Source: Terrimesophilobacter sp044508495 (lineage in GTDB: Bacteria > Actinomycetota > Actinomycetes > Actinomycetales > Microbacteriaceae). Taken from it: a stretch of DNA of 25,095 nucleotides. The translations under genes were made by a program, and so were the position numbers. Below the pieces are notes generated by a model that was not told the DNA's origin, did not search any database, and was given only the letters and a program-made list of their open reading frames with translations. Each line of letters opens with the position of its first letter. Positions within the stretch are counted from its first letter, which is position 1. Of this stretch, positions 1 to 8,767 are shown one piece after another. Location of the stretch: the NCBI GenBank assembly GCA_044508495.1, contig JBIQHP010000021.1:1-25095 (forward strand), written 5' to 3'.

Positions 1-70
1 CGCCGATGAGGCGGAACGGCCGGCCATCCGGAAGCACCGCGGGCGCGCGTGTCTCGACATCCAGGCTCAT
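1..70 (-). CDS. 5' end of an unidentified gene running off the left edge
   Basis: An ATG at 70 on the minus strand opens a frame that stays open to the window edge, reading MSLDVETRAPAVLPDGRPF and a few more residues. A GGGAGGA sequence lies about 10 bases upstream of the ATG, a slightly long but usable Shine-Dalgarno distance. The gene lies downstream of, and in the same direction as, the Lrp-type regulator. Only 23 residues are visible, too few for identification. In actinobacteria a regulator of this kind often neighbours an amino-acid or branched-chain keto-acid catabolic gene, so an E1-alpha type dehydrogenase subunit is one possibility, but this is a guess from context. Confidence 0.45.
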   Translation of the reverse strand, partial: MSLDVETRAPAVLPDGRPFRLIG

Positions 71-178
71 GCCTCCATGGTCCTCCCTGGGGAATACCGG
101 CGGGAGGCGCTTCGGGCGAATCGGCACGCGTGGCATTCCAGGCCGGTCGCAGCCGGACGAATGTCCGCGAATCCTGTA

Positions 179-670
179 TTACAAGTGCCAGGCGTCCGTC
201 GACAATTCGGGCGCCGTTCCGGCCCGCTCCTCGAGGATCATGTAGGAGCGGGTCGAGGCGACACCGGGCATGCCGTGGATGCGGCGCAGGATGGTCTCGG
301 ACAGCGCGTCGTGGTCCGGCGCGCTCACGGTGAGCAGGATGTCGATGTCGCCCGCGAGAGCCTGCGCCTTCTCGACGAACGGCAGGGCCGCGAGGGCCTC
401 GGAGACCGTGGGCCAGTCGGCGTCGACCTTGACGATGACGATCGCGGTGATCCCGAGGCCGAGGGCCTCCCGGTCGACGTTCGCCGAGAATCCGGTGATG
501 ACGCCGTGCTCGAGCAGGCGGCCGAGCCTCGTGTGCGCCGCGGTGCGGGAGATGTGCACGCGCTCGGCGAGCGACCGGATCGAGAGCCTGGCGTCCCTGC
601 CGAGCTCGGCGATGATGCGGCGGTCGATCGCGTCGATGCGGTACTTGCCCTCCGTCGGCTTCTCCGGCAC
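179..670 (-). CDS. Lrp/AsnC family transcriptional regulator
   Basis: This is a 163-residue DNA-binding regulator of the feast/famine (Lrp/AsnC) family, which usually senses amino acids or related small molecules. The N-terminal helix-turn-helix is recognisable around residues 10-60 (IDAIDRRIIAELGRDARLS, then a recognition region with SRTAAHTRLGRL). It is followed by the alpha/beta effector-binding (RAM) domain, including ALAGDIDILLTV near residue 110, which matches the family G-xYD region. The frame is open back to an ATG at 760, but that would overlap the divergent proS start. A GTG at 670 has GGAGGCG just upstream (674-680) and gives the usual family length of about 150-165 residues, so I chose it. 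The next minus-strand gene, cut by the window edge, is a likely target. Confidence 0.9.
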   Translation of the reverse strand: MPEKPTEGKYRIDAIDRRIIAELGRDARLSIRSLAERVHISRTAAHTRLGRLLEHGVITGFSANVDREALGLGITAIVIVKVDADWPTVSEALAALPFVEKAQALAGDIDILLTVSAPDHDALSETILRRIHGMPGVASTRSYMILEERAGTAPELSTDAWHL

Positions 671-673
671 CGG

Positions 674-680
674 CGCCTCC
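674..680 (-). promoter_or_regulatory. Ribosome binding site that decides the regulator start
   Basis: GGAGGCG on the minus strand sits three bases before the GTG at 670; its GGAGG core is five bases away. No comparable site precedes the ATG at 760 in the same frame, so this site favours the shorter protein. Confidence 0.6.
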
Positions 681-697
681 TCGTTCGTCGTGTGCTC

Positions 698-703
698 AGC
701 GTA
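698..703 (-). promoter_or_regulatory. Possible -10 element of the Lrp-type regulator
   Basis: On the minus strand TACGCT lies 27 bases upstream of the GTG at 670, so a transcript starting about seven bases downstream would have a short leader containing the GGAGGCG ribosome site. The -35 region 17 bases further upstream (TTCTGC) is poor. It lies between and partly across the divergent proS promoter, so the two genes may compete for polymerase. This is inference from motif spacing alone. Confidence 0.35.
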
Positions 704-736
704 CCGCCGCCGGTCGGCCGGCAGAATGGGCTTCAG

Positions 737-742
737 TAGACT
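737..742 (+). promoter_or_regulatory. Leaderless promoter -10 element of proS
   Basis: TAGACT is followed by eight bases and then the GTG start of proS at 751. There is no purine-rich Shine-Dalgarno site between. With transcription starting about seven bases after the -10 box, the mRNA would begin at or next to the start codon. The same geometry recurs at many genes in this window, which strengthens the call. Confidence 0.55.
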
Positions 743-750
743 CGGTTGCT

Positions 751-2523
751 GTGACGACACGCCTCTCCCAGCTCTTTGTCCGCACGCTGCGCGACGACCC
801 CGCCGACGCCGAGGTCACGAGCCATCGCCTGCTCGTGCGGGCCGGCTACATCCGCCGTCAGGCCCCCGGCGTCTTCGCCTGGCTGCCGCTCGGCCTCAGG
901 GTCCGCCGGAAGATCGAGAAGGTCATCCGCGAGGAGATGGACGCGATCGGCGCGCAGGAGGTGCACTTCCCCGCCCTGCTCCCGCGCGAGCCCTACGAGC
1001 TCACCGGCCGCTGGACCGAGTATGGCGACAGCATCTTCCGGCTCAAGGACCGGAAGGAGGCCGACTACCTGCTGGCCCCCACGCACGAGGAGGTCTTCAC
1101 GCTCCTCGTCAAGGATCTCTACTCGAGCTACAAGGACCTGCCGCTCGCGATCTACCAGATCCAGGACAAGTACCGCGACGAGGCGAGGCCGCGCGCCGGG
1201 CTCCTGCGCGGTCGCGAGTTCAGCATGAAGGACGCCTACTCCTTCGACTACACGGATGCCGGCCTCGACAAGTCGTATCAGGACCAGCGCGACGCCTACG
1301 AGCGCATCTTCAGGCGGCTCGGGCTCGACTACGTCATCGTGCAGGCCGACGCCGGCGCCATGGGCGGCTCGCGCTCCGAGGAGTTCCTGCACCCGACGCC
1401 GATCGGCGAGGACACCTTCGTGCGCTCGGCCGGGGGCTACGCGGCGAACGTCGAGGCGTACCGCACGACGGTTCCGGATGCCATGCCGCTCGACGGCCTG
1501 CCGCCCGCGGTCGTCCACGACTCGCCGGACACCCCCACGATCGCGACGCTCGTGGACCTCGCGAACGCCGCCGTGCCGCGCGAGGATCGCCCGTGGACGG
1601 CGCCGGACACGCTCAAGAACGTCGTGCTCGCGCTCGGGCACCTCGACGGCACGCGAGAGCTCGTCGTCGTCGGCCTCCCCGGCGACCGCGAGGTCGATCT
1701 CAAGCGCGTCGAGGTCGCCTTCGCCCCCGCCGAGGTCGAGGCGGCGACCGAGGCCGACTTCGCGAAGGCCAAGGGCCTCGTGAAGGGCTACATCGGCCCC
1801 TGGTCGGCGGCCGGGCCCGTGCTCGGAGAGGAGTCCGCGACCGGCATCCGGTACTTCGTCGATCCGCGCGTCGTCGACGGGACCCAGTGGGTCACCGGCG
1901 CGAACGAGCACGAGAGGCACGTCTTCGGGCTCGTCGCCGGCCGGGACTTCACGGCCGACGGCGTGATCGAGGCGGCCGAGGTGCGCGCGGGCGATCCGGC
2001 CCCCGACGGCTCAGGCCCCGTCGAGCTCGCGCGCGGGATGGAGATCGGCCACGTCTTCCAGCTCGGGCGCAAGTACGCCGAGGCGCTCGGACTCAAGGTG
2101 CTCGACGAGAACGGCAAGCTCGTGACCGTCACGATGGGCTCCTACGGCATCGGCGTGACGCGCATCCTTGCCGTCATCGCCGAGGCCAACAACGACGAGA
2201 AGGGCCTCGTCTGGCCGCGAGAGGTGAGCCCCTTCGACCTGCACGTCATCGCGGCGACCAAGGAGCCCGAGGTCTATGCGGCTGCCGAGGAGCTCGTCGC
2301 CGAGCTCGACGCCCACGGCGTCGACGTGCTCTACGACGACCGGCTCAAGGTGTCTCCCGGCGTCAAGTTCGGCGACGCCGAGCTCATCGGAGTCCCGCTC
2401 ATCGTCATCGTCGGGAAGGGTGTCGCGGACGGCGTCGTGGAGCTGTGGGACCGCCGCACGGGGGAGCGATCCTCGGTTCCGCTCGACGGCATCCATGCCC
2501 GGCTCGAGGCGGAACTCGGGTAG
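751..2523 (+). CDS. proS: Proline--tRNA ligase (prolyl-tRNA synthetase)
   Basis: This class II aminoacyl-tRNA synthetase charges tRNA-Pro with proline using ATP in the cytoplasm. The 590-residue length fits the bacterial-type enzyme. The motif 2 region is seen at about residues 141-165 (YRDEARPRAGLL, then GREFSMKDAYSF). Motif 3 starts at about residue 463 (GSYGIGVTRILAV). THEEVF at about 111-116 is the typical ATP/tRNA-site loop. Residues of about 225-390 form the inserted editing (INS, YbaK-like) domain, which removes mischarged alanine. The C-terminal anticodon-binding domain begins near residue 485. The start is a GTG preceded by a -10 box rather than a ribosome site, so the message is probably leaderless. 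It lies upstream of nusA with an 80-base gap. Confidence 0.97.
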   Translation: MTTRLSQLFVRTLRDDPADAEVTSHRLLVRAGYIRRQAPGVFAWLPLGLRVRRKIEKVIREEMDAIGAQEVHFPALLPREPYELTGRWTEYGDSIFRLKDRKEADYLLAPTHEEVFTLLVKDLYSSYKDLPLAIYQIQDKYRDEARPRAGLLRGREFSMKDAYSFDYTDAGLDKSYQDQRDAYERIFRRLGLDYVIVQADAGAMGGSRSEEFLHPTPIGEDTFVRSAGGYAANVEAYRTTVPDAMPLDGLPPAVVHDSPDTPTIATLVDLANAAVPREDRPWTAPDTLKNVVLALGHLDGTRELVVVGLPGDREVDLKRVEVAFAPAEVEAATEADFAKAKGLVKGYIGPWSAAGPVLGEESATGIRYFVDPRVVDGTQWVTGANEHERHVFGLVAGRDFTADGVIEAAEVRAGDPAPDGSGPVELARGMEIGHVFQLGRKYAEALGLKVLDENGKLVTVTMGSYGIGVTRILAVIAEANNDEKGLVWPREVSPFDLHVIAATKEPEVYAAAEELVAELDAHGVDVLYDDRLKVSPGVKFGDAELIGVPLIVIVGKGVADGVVELWDRRTGERSSVPLDGIHARLEAELG

Positions 2524-2541
2524 CTTAGAGGGAGACTCGAT

Positions 2542-2568
2542 CCGGCGCGACACGACCGGCGGCGCCGG
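2542..2568 (+). terminator. Possible hairpin between proS and nusA
   Basis: CCGGCGC at 2542-2548 pairs exactly with GCGCCGG at 2562-2568 across a 13-base loop. There is no run of T after it, so it may be a weak terminator, an attenuator in the nusA leader, or chance in GC-rich DNA. Confidence 0.25.
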
Positions 2569-2603
2569 GTGACAACAGAAGAAATGAATAGTGGAGGCCC
2601 TCG

Positions 2604-3599
2604 GTGGACATCGATCTGAGCGTGCTGCGCACCATGGAGCGCGAGCGCGAGATTCCCTTCGATGAACTCGTCACGATCATCGAACAGGCCATCCTGACCG
2701 CGTACCTCAAGCACACCGGGCAGGCGGAGCCGAAGGATGCCGCGCTGCCTCCCGCGCGCGTCGAGCTCGACCGCAGAACCGGCCACGTCGCGATCTTCGT
2801 CCCCGAGCTCAATGATGAGGGCGAGGTCATCGGCGAGGCCGAGGACAGCCCGAGCGACTTCGGCCGGATCGGCGCCTTCGCCGCCAAGCAGGTCATCAAC
2901 CAGAGGCTGCGCGACATCGCCGACGATCACGTGCTCGGCGAGTTCCGCGGCCGCGAGGGCGACATCGTCGCCGGCGTCATCCAGCAGGGTCCTAATCCGC
3001 GGATGATCCACGTCGACCTGGGCGTCGTCGAGGCCCTGCTGCCCCCCGAGGAGCAGGTGCCGGGGGAGGACTACGCGCACGGCTCCCGCATCCGGGTCTA
3101 CGTGACGAGCGTGAGCAAGGGGCTCAAGGGGCCGTCGATCACGGTCTCCCGCACGCACCCCTCGCTCGTGCGCAAGCTCTTCGCGCTCGAGGTGCCCGAG
3201 ATCGCGAGCGGCGCCGTCGAGATCGTCTCGCTCGCCCGCGAGGCCGGGCATCGGACCAAGATCGCGGTCAAGGCGAACGAGCCGGGCGTCAACGCCAAGG
3301 GCGCCTGCATCGGCGAGATGGGGCAGCGCGTGCGCGCCGTGACCGCCGAGCTCGACAACGAGAAGATCGACATCGTCGACTACAGCCCCGATCTCGCGAC
3401 CTTCGTCGCGAACGCGCTCTCGCCGGCCAAGGTCACGAGCGCCTTCATGATCGACGAGTCGCTCAAGGCGGTGCGCGCGCTCGTGCCGGACTACCAGCTC
3501 TCCCTCGCGATCGGCAAGGAGGGCCAGAACGCCCGGCTCGCCGCCAAGCTCACCGGCGCGAGGATCGACATCCAGCCGGACAGCATCCTCGAGGACTAG
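2604..3599 (+). CDS. nusA: Transcription termination/antitermination protein NusA
   Basis: NusA binds RNA polymerase and nascent RNA and modulates pausing, termination and antitermination. The 331-residue length is normal for actinobacteria, which lack the C-terminal acidic repeats of enterobacterial NusA. The order is an N-terminal polymerase-binding domain (about 1-110), an S1 domain (about 115-185), KH1 (around IGEMGQRVRAVTAEL, about 235) and KH2 (AIGKEGQNARLAAKLTG, about 300-316). The GTG start at 2604 follows GGAGG at 2593-2597. It is the first gene of the nusA-ylxR-infB-rbfA run. rimP, which usually precedes nusA in bacteria, is absent from the 80 bases between proS and nusA. Confidence 0.97.
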   Translation: MDIDLSVLRTMEREREIPFDELVTIIEQAILTAYLKHTGQAEPKDAALPPARVELDRRTGHVAIFVPELNDEGEVIGEAEDSPSDFGRIGAFAAKQVINQRLRDIADDHVLGEFRGREGDIVAGVIQQGPNPRMIHVDLGVVEALLPPEEQVPGEDYAHGSRIRVYVTSVSKGLKGPSITVSRTHPSLVRKLFALEVPEIASGAVEIVSLAREAGHRTKIAVKANEPGVNAKGACIGEMGQRVRAVTAELDNEKIDIVDYSPDLATFVANALSPAKVTSAFMIDESLKAVRALVPDYQLSLAIGKEGQNARLAAKLTGARIDIQPDSILED

Positions 3600-3607
3600 G
3601 GGTTACA

Positions 3608-3877
3608 CTGGAACCCGTCAGAACCTGCCTCGGCTGCCGGAAACGGATCGGTCGCTCAGCATTGCTGAGGGTGGTCGTCCGCGATGGCGAGGTGGTGGCG
3701 GATGAGTCCGCCACCCTTCCCGGTCGAGGCGCGTGGGTGCACCCCACCCGTGACTGCGTGCAGTCCGCGATCGACCGCCGGGCCTTCGGCCGGGCGCTGA
3801 GAGCGGATGGCCCGCTCGACACGGCACGGATTCTGGCGCAGTTCCTGAACGTGCAGTTGATTGACACAGTCGAGTGA
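3608..3877 (+). CDS. ylxR: YlxR family RNA-binding protein, CTG start
   Basis: This small basic protein of the YlxR (DUF448) family is found between nusA and infB in most bacteria. The family signature near the N-terminus is present as RTCLGCRKR (residues 5-13), followed by LLRVVVRDG and GRGAWVHPTRDC. To include the signature the frame must start at or before residue 5, and the only start-like codon there is CTG at 3608, eight bases after the nusA stop, with AGGGG at 3598-3602 five bases before it. The nearest conventional start is TTG at 3662, which would remove the signature. A 17-base tandem duplication creates the present stop codon; without it the frame would run ten codons further. Confidence 0.85.
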   Translation: MEPVRTCLGCRKRIGRSALLRVVVRDGEVVADESATLPGRGAWVHPTRDCVQSAIDRRAFGRALRADGPLDTARILAQFLNVQLIDTVE

Positions 3878-3891
3878 TTGACACAGTCGAG
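3858..3891 (+). repeat. 17-base perfect tandem duplication at the 3' end of ylxR
   Basis: TGATTGACACAGTCGAG occurs twice without a gap, at 3858-3874 and 3875-3891. The first three bases of the second copy are the ylxR stop codon. Because 17 is not a multiple of three, the duplication changes the reading frame. A third partial copy (TGATTGAC) is at 3922-3929. Confidence 0.9.
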
Positions 3892-3959
3892 GCCGCGACC
3901 GCGGCCCCCGAGGAAACAGGCTGATTGACCTATGGACAACTAATGAGCGGCTCGAAATG

Positions 3960-4003
3960 AGACCGTTGCGCAACTAGGTCTGCTCCCGTCCGGGGCAGGC
4001 CCC
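3960..4003 (+). promoter_or_regulatory. Structured leader upstream of infB
   Basis: Three inverted repeats sit just before the infB ribosome site. AGACCGTT (3960-3967) pairs with AAC-ta-GGTCT (3972-3981) around a GCGC loop. CTGCtCCC (3980-3987) pairs with GGGgCAG (3992-3998). GGGGC (3992-3996) pairs with GCCCC (3999-4003). The second and third share bases and cannot form together. This could be a regulatory switch, but no known riboswitch consensus was recognised. Confidence 0.35.
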
Positions 4004-4016
4004 AGACAGGAGAATT

Positions 4017-6677
<2,661 letters not shown>

Positions 6678-6683
6678 TTCCGC

Positions 6684-6718
6684 TGGTCGAGTAGCCGCGA
6701 AGCGGCGTATCGAGACCA
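6684..6718 (+). repeat. REP-like palindromic intergenic element (infB-rbfA)
   Basis: The element runs from TGGTCGAGTA through a perfect GCCGC-GAA-GCGGC hairpin (6694-6706) to GTATCGAGACCA. The outer CGA/TCG (6688-6690, 6710-6712) and TGGT/ACCA arms also pair. Elements with the ends GGTCGAGTA and GTATCGAGACC are, to my knowledge, common repeats in Microbacteriaceae and related actinobacteria. A relative with a different stem occurs at 18802-18844. It fills most of the 60-base infB-rbfA gap and could also act as a processing or weak termination hairpin. Confidence 0.75.
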
Positions 6719-6737
6719 AGGAACCGAGGAGACACAC

Positions 6738-7211
6738 ATGGCTGATGTAGCAAGGGCGCGCAAGCTCGCCGACCGCATCAAGGTGATCGTGGCGAAGCGA
6801 CTCGAGAAGGGGCTCAAGGATCCCCGGCTCGGCTTCGTCACGATCACCGACGTGCAGGTCACGGGCGATCTCCAGCACGCGAGCGTCTTCTACACCGTGT
6901 ACGGCACGGACGAGGAGCGGGCGGACTCCGCGGCGGCGCTGAAGTCGGCGACCGGCATGCTGCGTACCGAGGTGGGCAGGAACATCACCGCGCGGCTCAC
7001 CCCGAGCCTCGAGTTCATCGCCGATGCGATCCCGGAGAACGCGAAGCACATCGAGGAGCTGCTCGCCGAGGCGCGCGATCGCGACTCCGAGGTGGCGACT
7101 CTCGCCTCCGGAGCGCAGTACGCGGGCGATGCCGACCCCTACGTCAAGCCGCGCGAGCTCTCGGCCGATGACGAGGACGACCAGGACGGCGAGGACGAGC
7201 CCGGCCTCTAG
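6738..7211 (+). CDS. rbfA: 30S ribosome-binding factor RbfA
   Basis: RbfA is a single KH-like domain protein that binds pre-30S particles and helps mature the 5' end of 16S rRNA. The 157-residue protein shows the family pattern: an N-terminal helix with ARKLADRIKVIVAKRLEKG, then DPRLGFVTITDVQVTGDL and a terminal helix region with PSLEFIADAIPENAKHIEELL. It ends in a very acidic tail (DDEDDQDGEDE), which is common in actinobacterial RbfA. GAGGAGA at 6727-6733 precedes the ATG. The stop codon overlaps the stop of the convergent mutY gene. Confidence 0.96.
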   Translation: MADVARARKLADRIKVIVAKRLEKGLKDPRLGFVTITDVQVTGDLQHASVFYTVYGTDEERADSAAALKSATGMLRTEVGRNITARLTPSLEFIADAIPENAKHIEELLAEARDRDSEVATLASGAQYAGDADPYVKPRELSADDEDDQDGEDEPGL

Positions 7212-8107
7212 TCGGGCAGCCGGTACCCGGCTTCCGGATCCCCCTCGGCCAGGCCGTCGGCGATGAGCCCGGCGAGGGCGCGCTCGCGCTGGGCGGCATC
7301 CGGCCACAGGGCTTCGAGCTCGGCCCGGCCGACCGGGATCTCGCTCGCGCGCAGCGCGGCGAGCAGGAGGCCGCGCACCTGGCGGTCCGAGCCCTCGTAC
7401 CTCGCCTGCGCGGCGCGCGTCGGCCCGAGGTACTCGGGATAGCCGGCGGCCCGCCAGGCGCAGCGCTCGCGGACCGGGCAGGCGTCGCACCGAGGGCTGC
7501 GCGCGGTGCAGACGATCGCGCCGAGCTCCATGACGGCGGCGCTCACGATGCGGGCCTCCGCGGCGCCGGCGGGCAGCTGCGACTCCATGTCGGCGAGGTC
7601 CCTACGGGTCGACGGAGGCGCGGGCTCCGCCTGGCCGTGCAGGGCGCGCGCGAGCACCCTGCGCACGTTCGTGTCGACGACCGGATGCCGTCTCCCGTAG
7701 GCGAAGACGGCGACGGCGCGCGCCGTGTACTCGCCGATGCCCGGCAGGGCGAGGAGTTCGTCGAGCCCGGCGGGGACGATGCCGTCGTGCCTCTCGGCGA
7801 TCGCCGTCGCGCAGGCGTGCAGCCGGAGGGCACGGCGCGGGTAGCCCAGCCGGCCCCAGGCGCGCACGGCCTCGCCCGCGGGAACCGAGGCGAGCGCCGC
7901 CGGCGTCGGCCAGCGCCCGAGCCAGTCCGAGAGCGGCTCGATCACGCGCGCCACCGGCGTCTGCTGCAGCATGACCTCGCTCACGAGGATGCCCCAGGCG
8001 CTGAAGCCCTCGGCTCGCCAGGGCAGGTCCCGGGCGTGCTCCCGGTACCAGCTCGCGATCGGCGGACCGATCGGCGATCCGGCACTCTCCGGCGGCGCGG
8101 TGCTCAC
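7208..8107 (-). CDS. mutY: A/G-specific adenine glycosylase MutY
   Basis: MutY removes adenine mispaired with 8-oxoguanine. The 299-residue protein has the HhH-GPD core: SEVMLQQTPV with the catalytic Glu (about 38-47), the helix-hairpin-helix LPGIGEYTARAV, and VDTNVRRVLAR with the catalytic Asp (about 134). An iron-sulphur cluster site has the expected C-x6-C-x2-C-x5-C spacing (CTARSPRCDACPVRERC). The C-terminus is a short domain with GSDRQVRGLLLAALR and a terminal Tyr-Arg-Leu-Pro. It is not the MutT-like 8-oxoG recognition domain of E. coli MutY; the short form is usual in actinobacteria. The GTG at 8107 follows a -10 box by seven bases without a ribosome site. The frame is open further upstream, but that would read antisense through the divergent kinase-like gene. 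Confidence 0.92.
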   Translation of the reverse strand: MSTAPPESAGSPIGPPIASWYREHARDLPWRAEGFSAWGILVSEVMLQQTPVARVIEPLSDWLGRWPTPAALASVPAGEAVRAWGRLGYPRRALRLHACATAIAERHDGIVPAGLDELLALPGIGEYTARAVAVFAYGRRHPVVDTNVRRVLARALHGQAEPAPPSTRRDLADMESQLPAGAAEARIVSAAVMELGAIVCTARSPRCDACPVRERCAWRAAGYPEYLGPTRAAQARYEGSDRQVRGLLLAALRASEIPVGRAELEALWPDAAQRERALAGLIADGLAEGDPEAGYRLPD

Positions 8108-8113
8108 CCGGAC

Positions 8114-8120
8114 TACTCTA
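8114..8120. promoter_or_regulatory. Shared bidirectional -10 element for mutY and the kinase-like gene
   Basis: Only 18 bases separate the divergent start codons (8107 and 8126). On the plus strand TACTCT (8114-8119) is six bases before ATG 8126. On the minus strand TAGAGT (8120-8115) is seven bases before GTG 8107. Both match the leaderless spacing seen elsewhere in the window, so one seven-base block seems to provide the -10 box in both directions. Confidence 0.5.
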
Positions 8121-8125
8121 GGGAC

Positions 8126-8761
8126 ATGGCTCGATGGGCACCGGAGAAGAAGGACCAGCTGGAGTCGATCGCGGGCGAGATCCTGCACAACTACGGGCAG
8201 GGCCGCGCGATGGTGGCCGTCGACGGCCGTCACGGGGCCGGTCAGGCCGAGTTCGCCGACGGGCTCGCGGAGCTCCTCCGGGCGAAGGGCGCGAAGGTGT
8301 TCCGCGCCTCGATGACGGACTTCTTCCGACCCCGCGCCGACCGGGAGCGTGCCGGGTGGCTCGACGGCAAGGCGCACTATCGGGAGGCCTATGACTACTC
8401 CCTCCTGCGCCGGGTGCTCGTGGACCCCTTCCACACCGGAGGCAGCACCGGGTTCGTGCTCACCGGTTTCGACGCGGAGCGCGATCAACCGGTCTTCCAG
8501 CCCAAGTGGATGTCGGCCGGCTTCGACGCGATCCTCGTCGTCGACGGCGTGTTCCTGAACCGCCAGGAGCTCAGCGGCCTGTGGAACTACTCGATCTGGC
8601 TCTCGACCCCGCTTCTCGAGTCCGGCGACGAGGAGGCCGTGCGCGACGCCGCGGCCGATACGGCCTACCTCAAGGATGCGAACCCGAGCGAGAAGGCCAC
8701 GACGATCATCGACAACCAGGATCCGGAGCATCCGCGGCGCGTGTTCGCCGATTCCTGCTAG
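8126..8761 (+). CDS. Uridine kinase-like P-loop protein with degenerate Walker A
   Basis: This 211-residue protein resembles the actinobacterial uridine kinase-like (nucleoside or nucleotide kinase) ATP-binding family. Visible family features are VAVDGRHGAG at about 32-41, TDFFRPRADRERAGW (aligned with the usual DDFHRPR region), AYDYSLLRRVLVDP and ILVVDGVFLNR. The P-loop normally reads GxxGxGK(S/T), but here it is GRHGAGQAEF: the lysine is Gln and the following Ser/Thr is Ala. The protein may therefore bind nucleotide weakly or not hydrolyse it. It diverges from mutY over an 18-base promoter and converges on the reductase gene with a 6-base gap. Substrate unknown; family call fairly secure, activity doubtful. 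Confidence 0.75.
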   Translation: MARWAPEKKDQLESIAGEILHNYGQGRAMVAVDGRHGAGQAEFADGLAELLRAKGAKVFRASMTDFFRPRADRERAGWLDGKAHYREAYDYSLLRRVLVDPFHTGGSTGFVLTGFDAERDQPVFQPKWMSAGFDAILVVDGVFLNRQELSGLWNYSIWLSTPLLESGDEEAVRDAAADTAYLKDANPSEKATTIIDNQDPEHPRRVFADSC

Positions 8762-8767
8762 CGCCCC

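Noticed and set aside
270..2528. A 752-codon plus-strand frame overlapping proS in another frame
   Set aside because: It runs antisense to the Lrp-type regulator and out of frame through proS, and its translation is arginine-rich shadow sequence.
3862..3884. Two TTGACA hexamers as -35 boxes for an infB promoter
   Set aside because: No -10-like hexamer lies 16-18 bases downstream of either copy, so a promoter is not supported.
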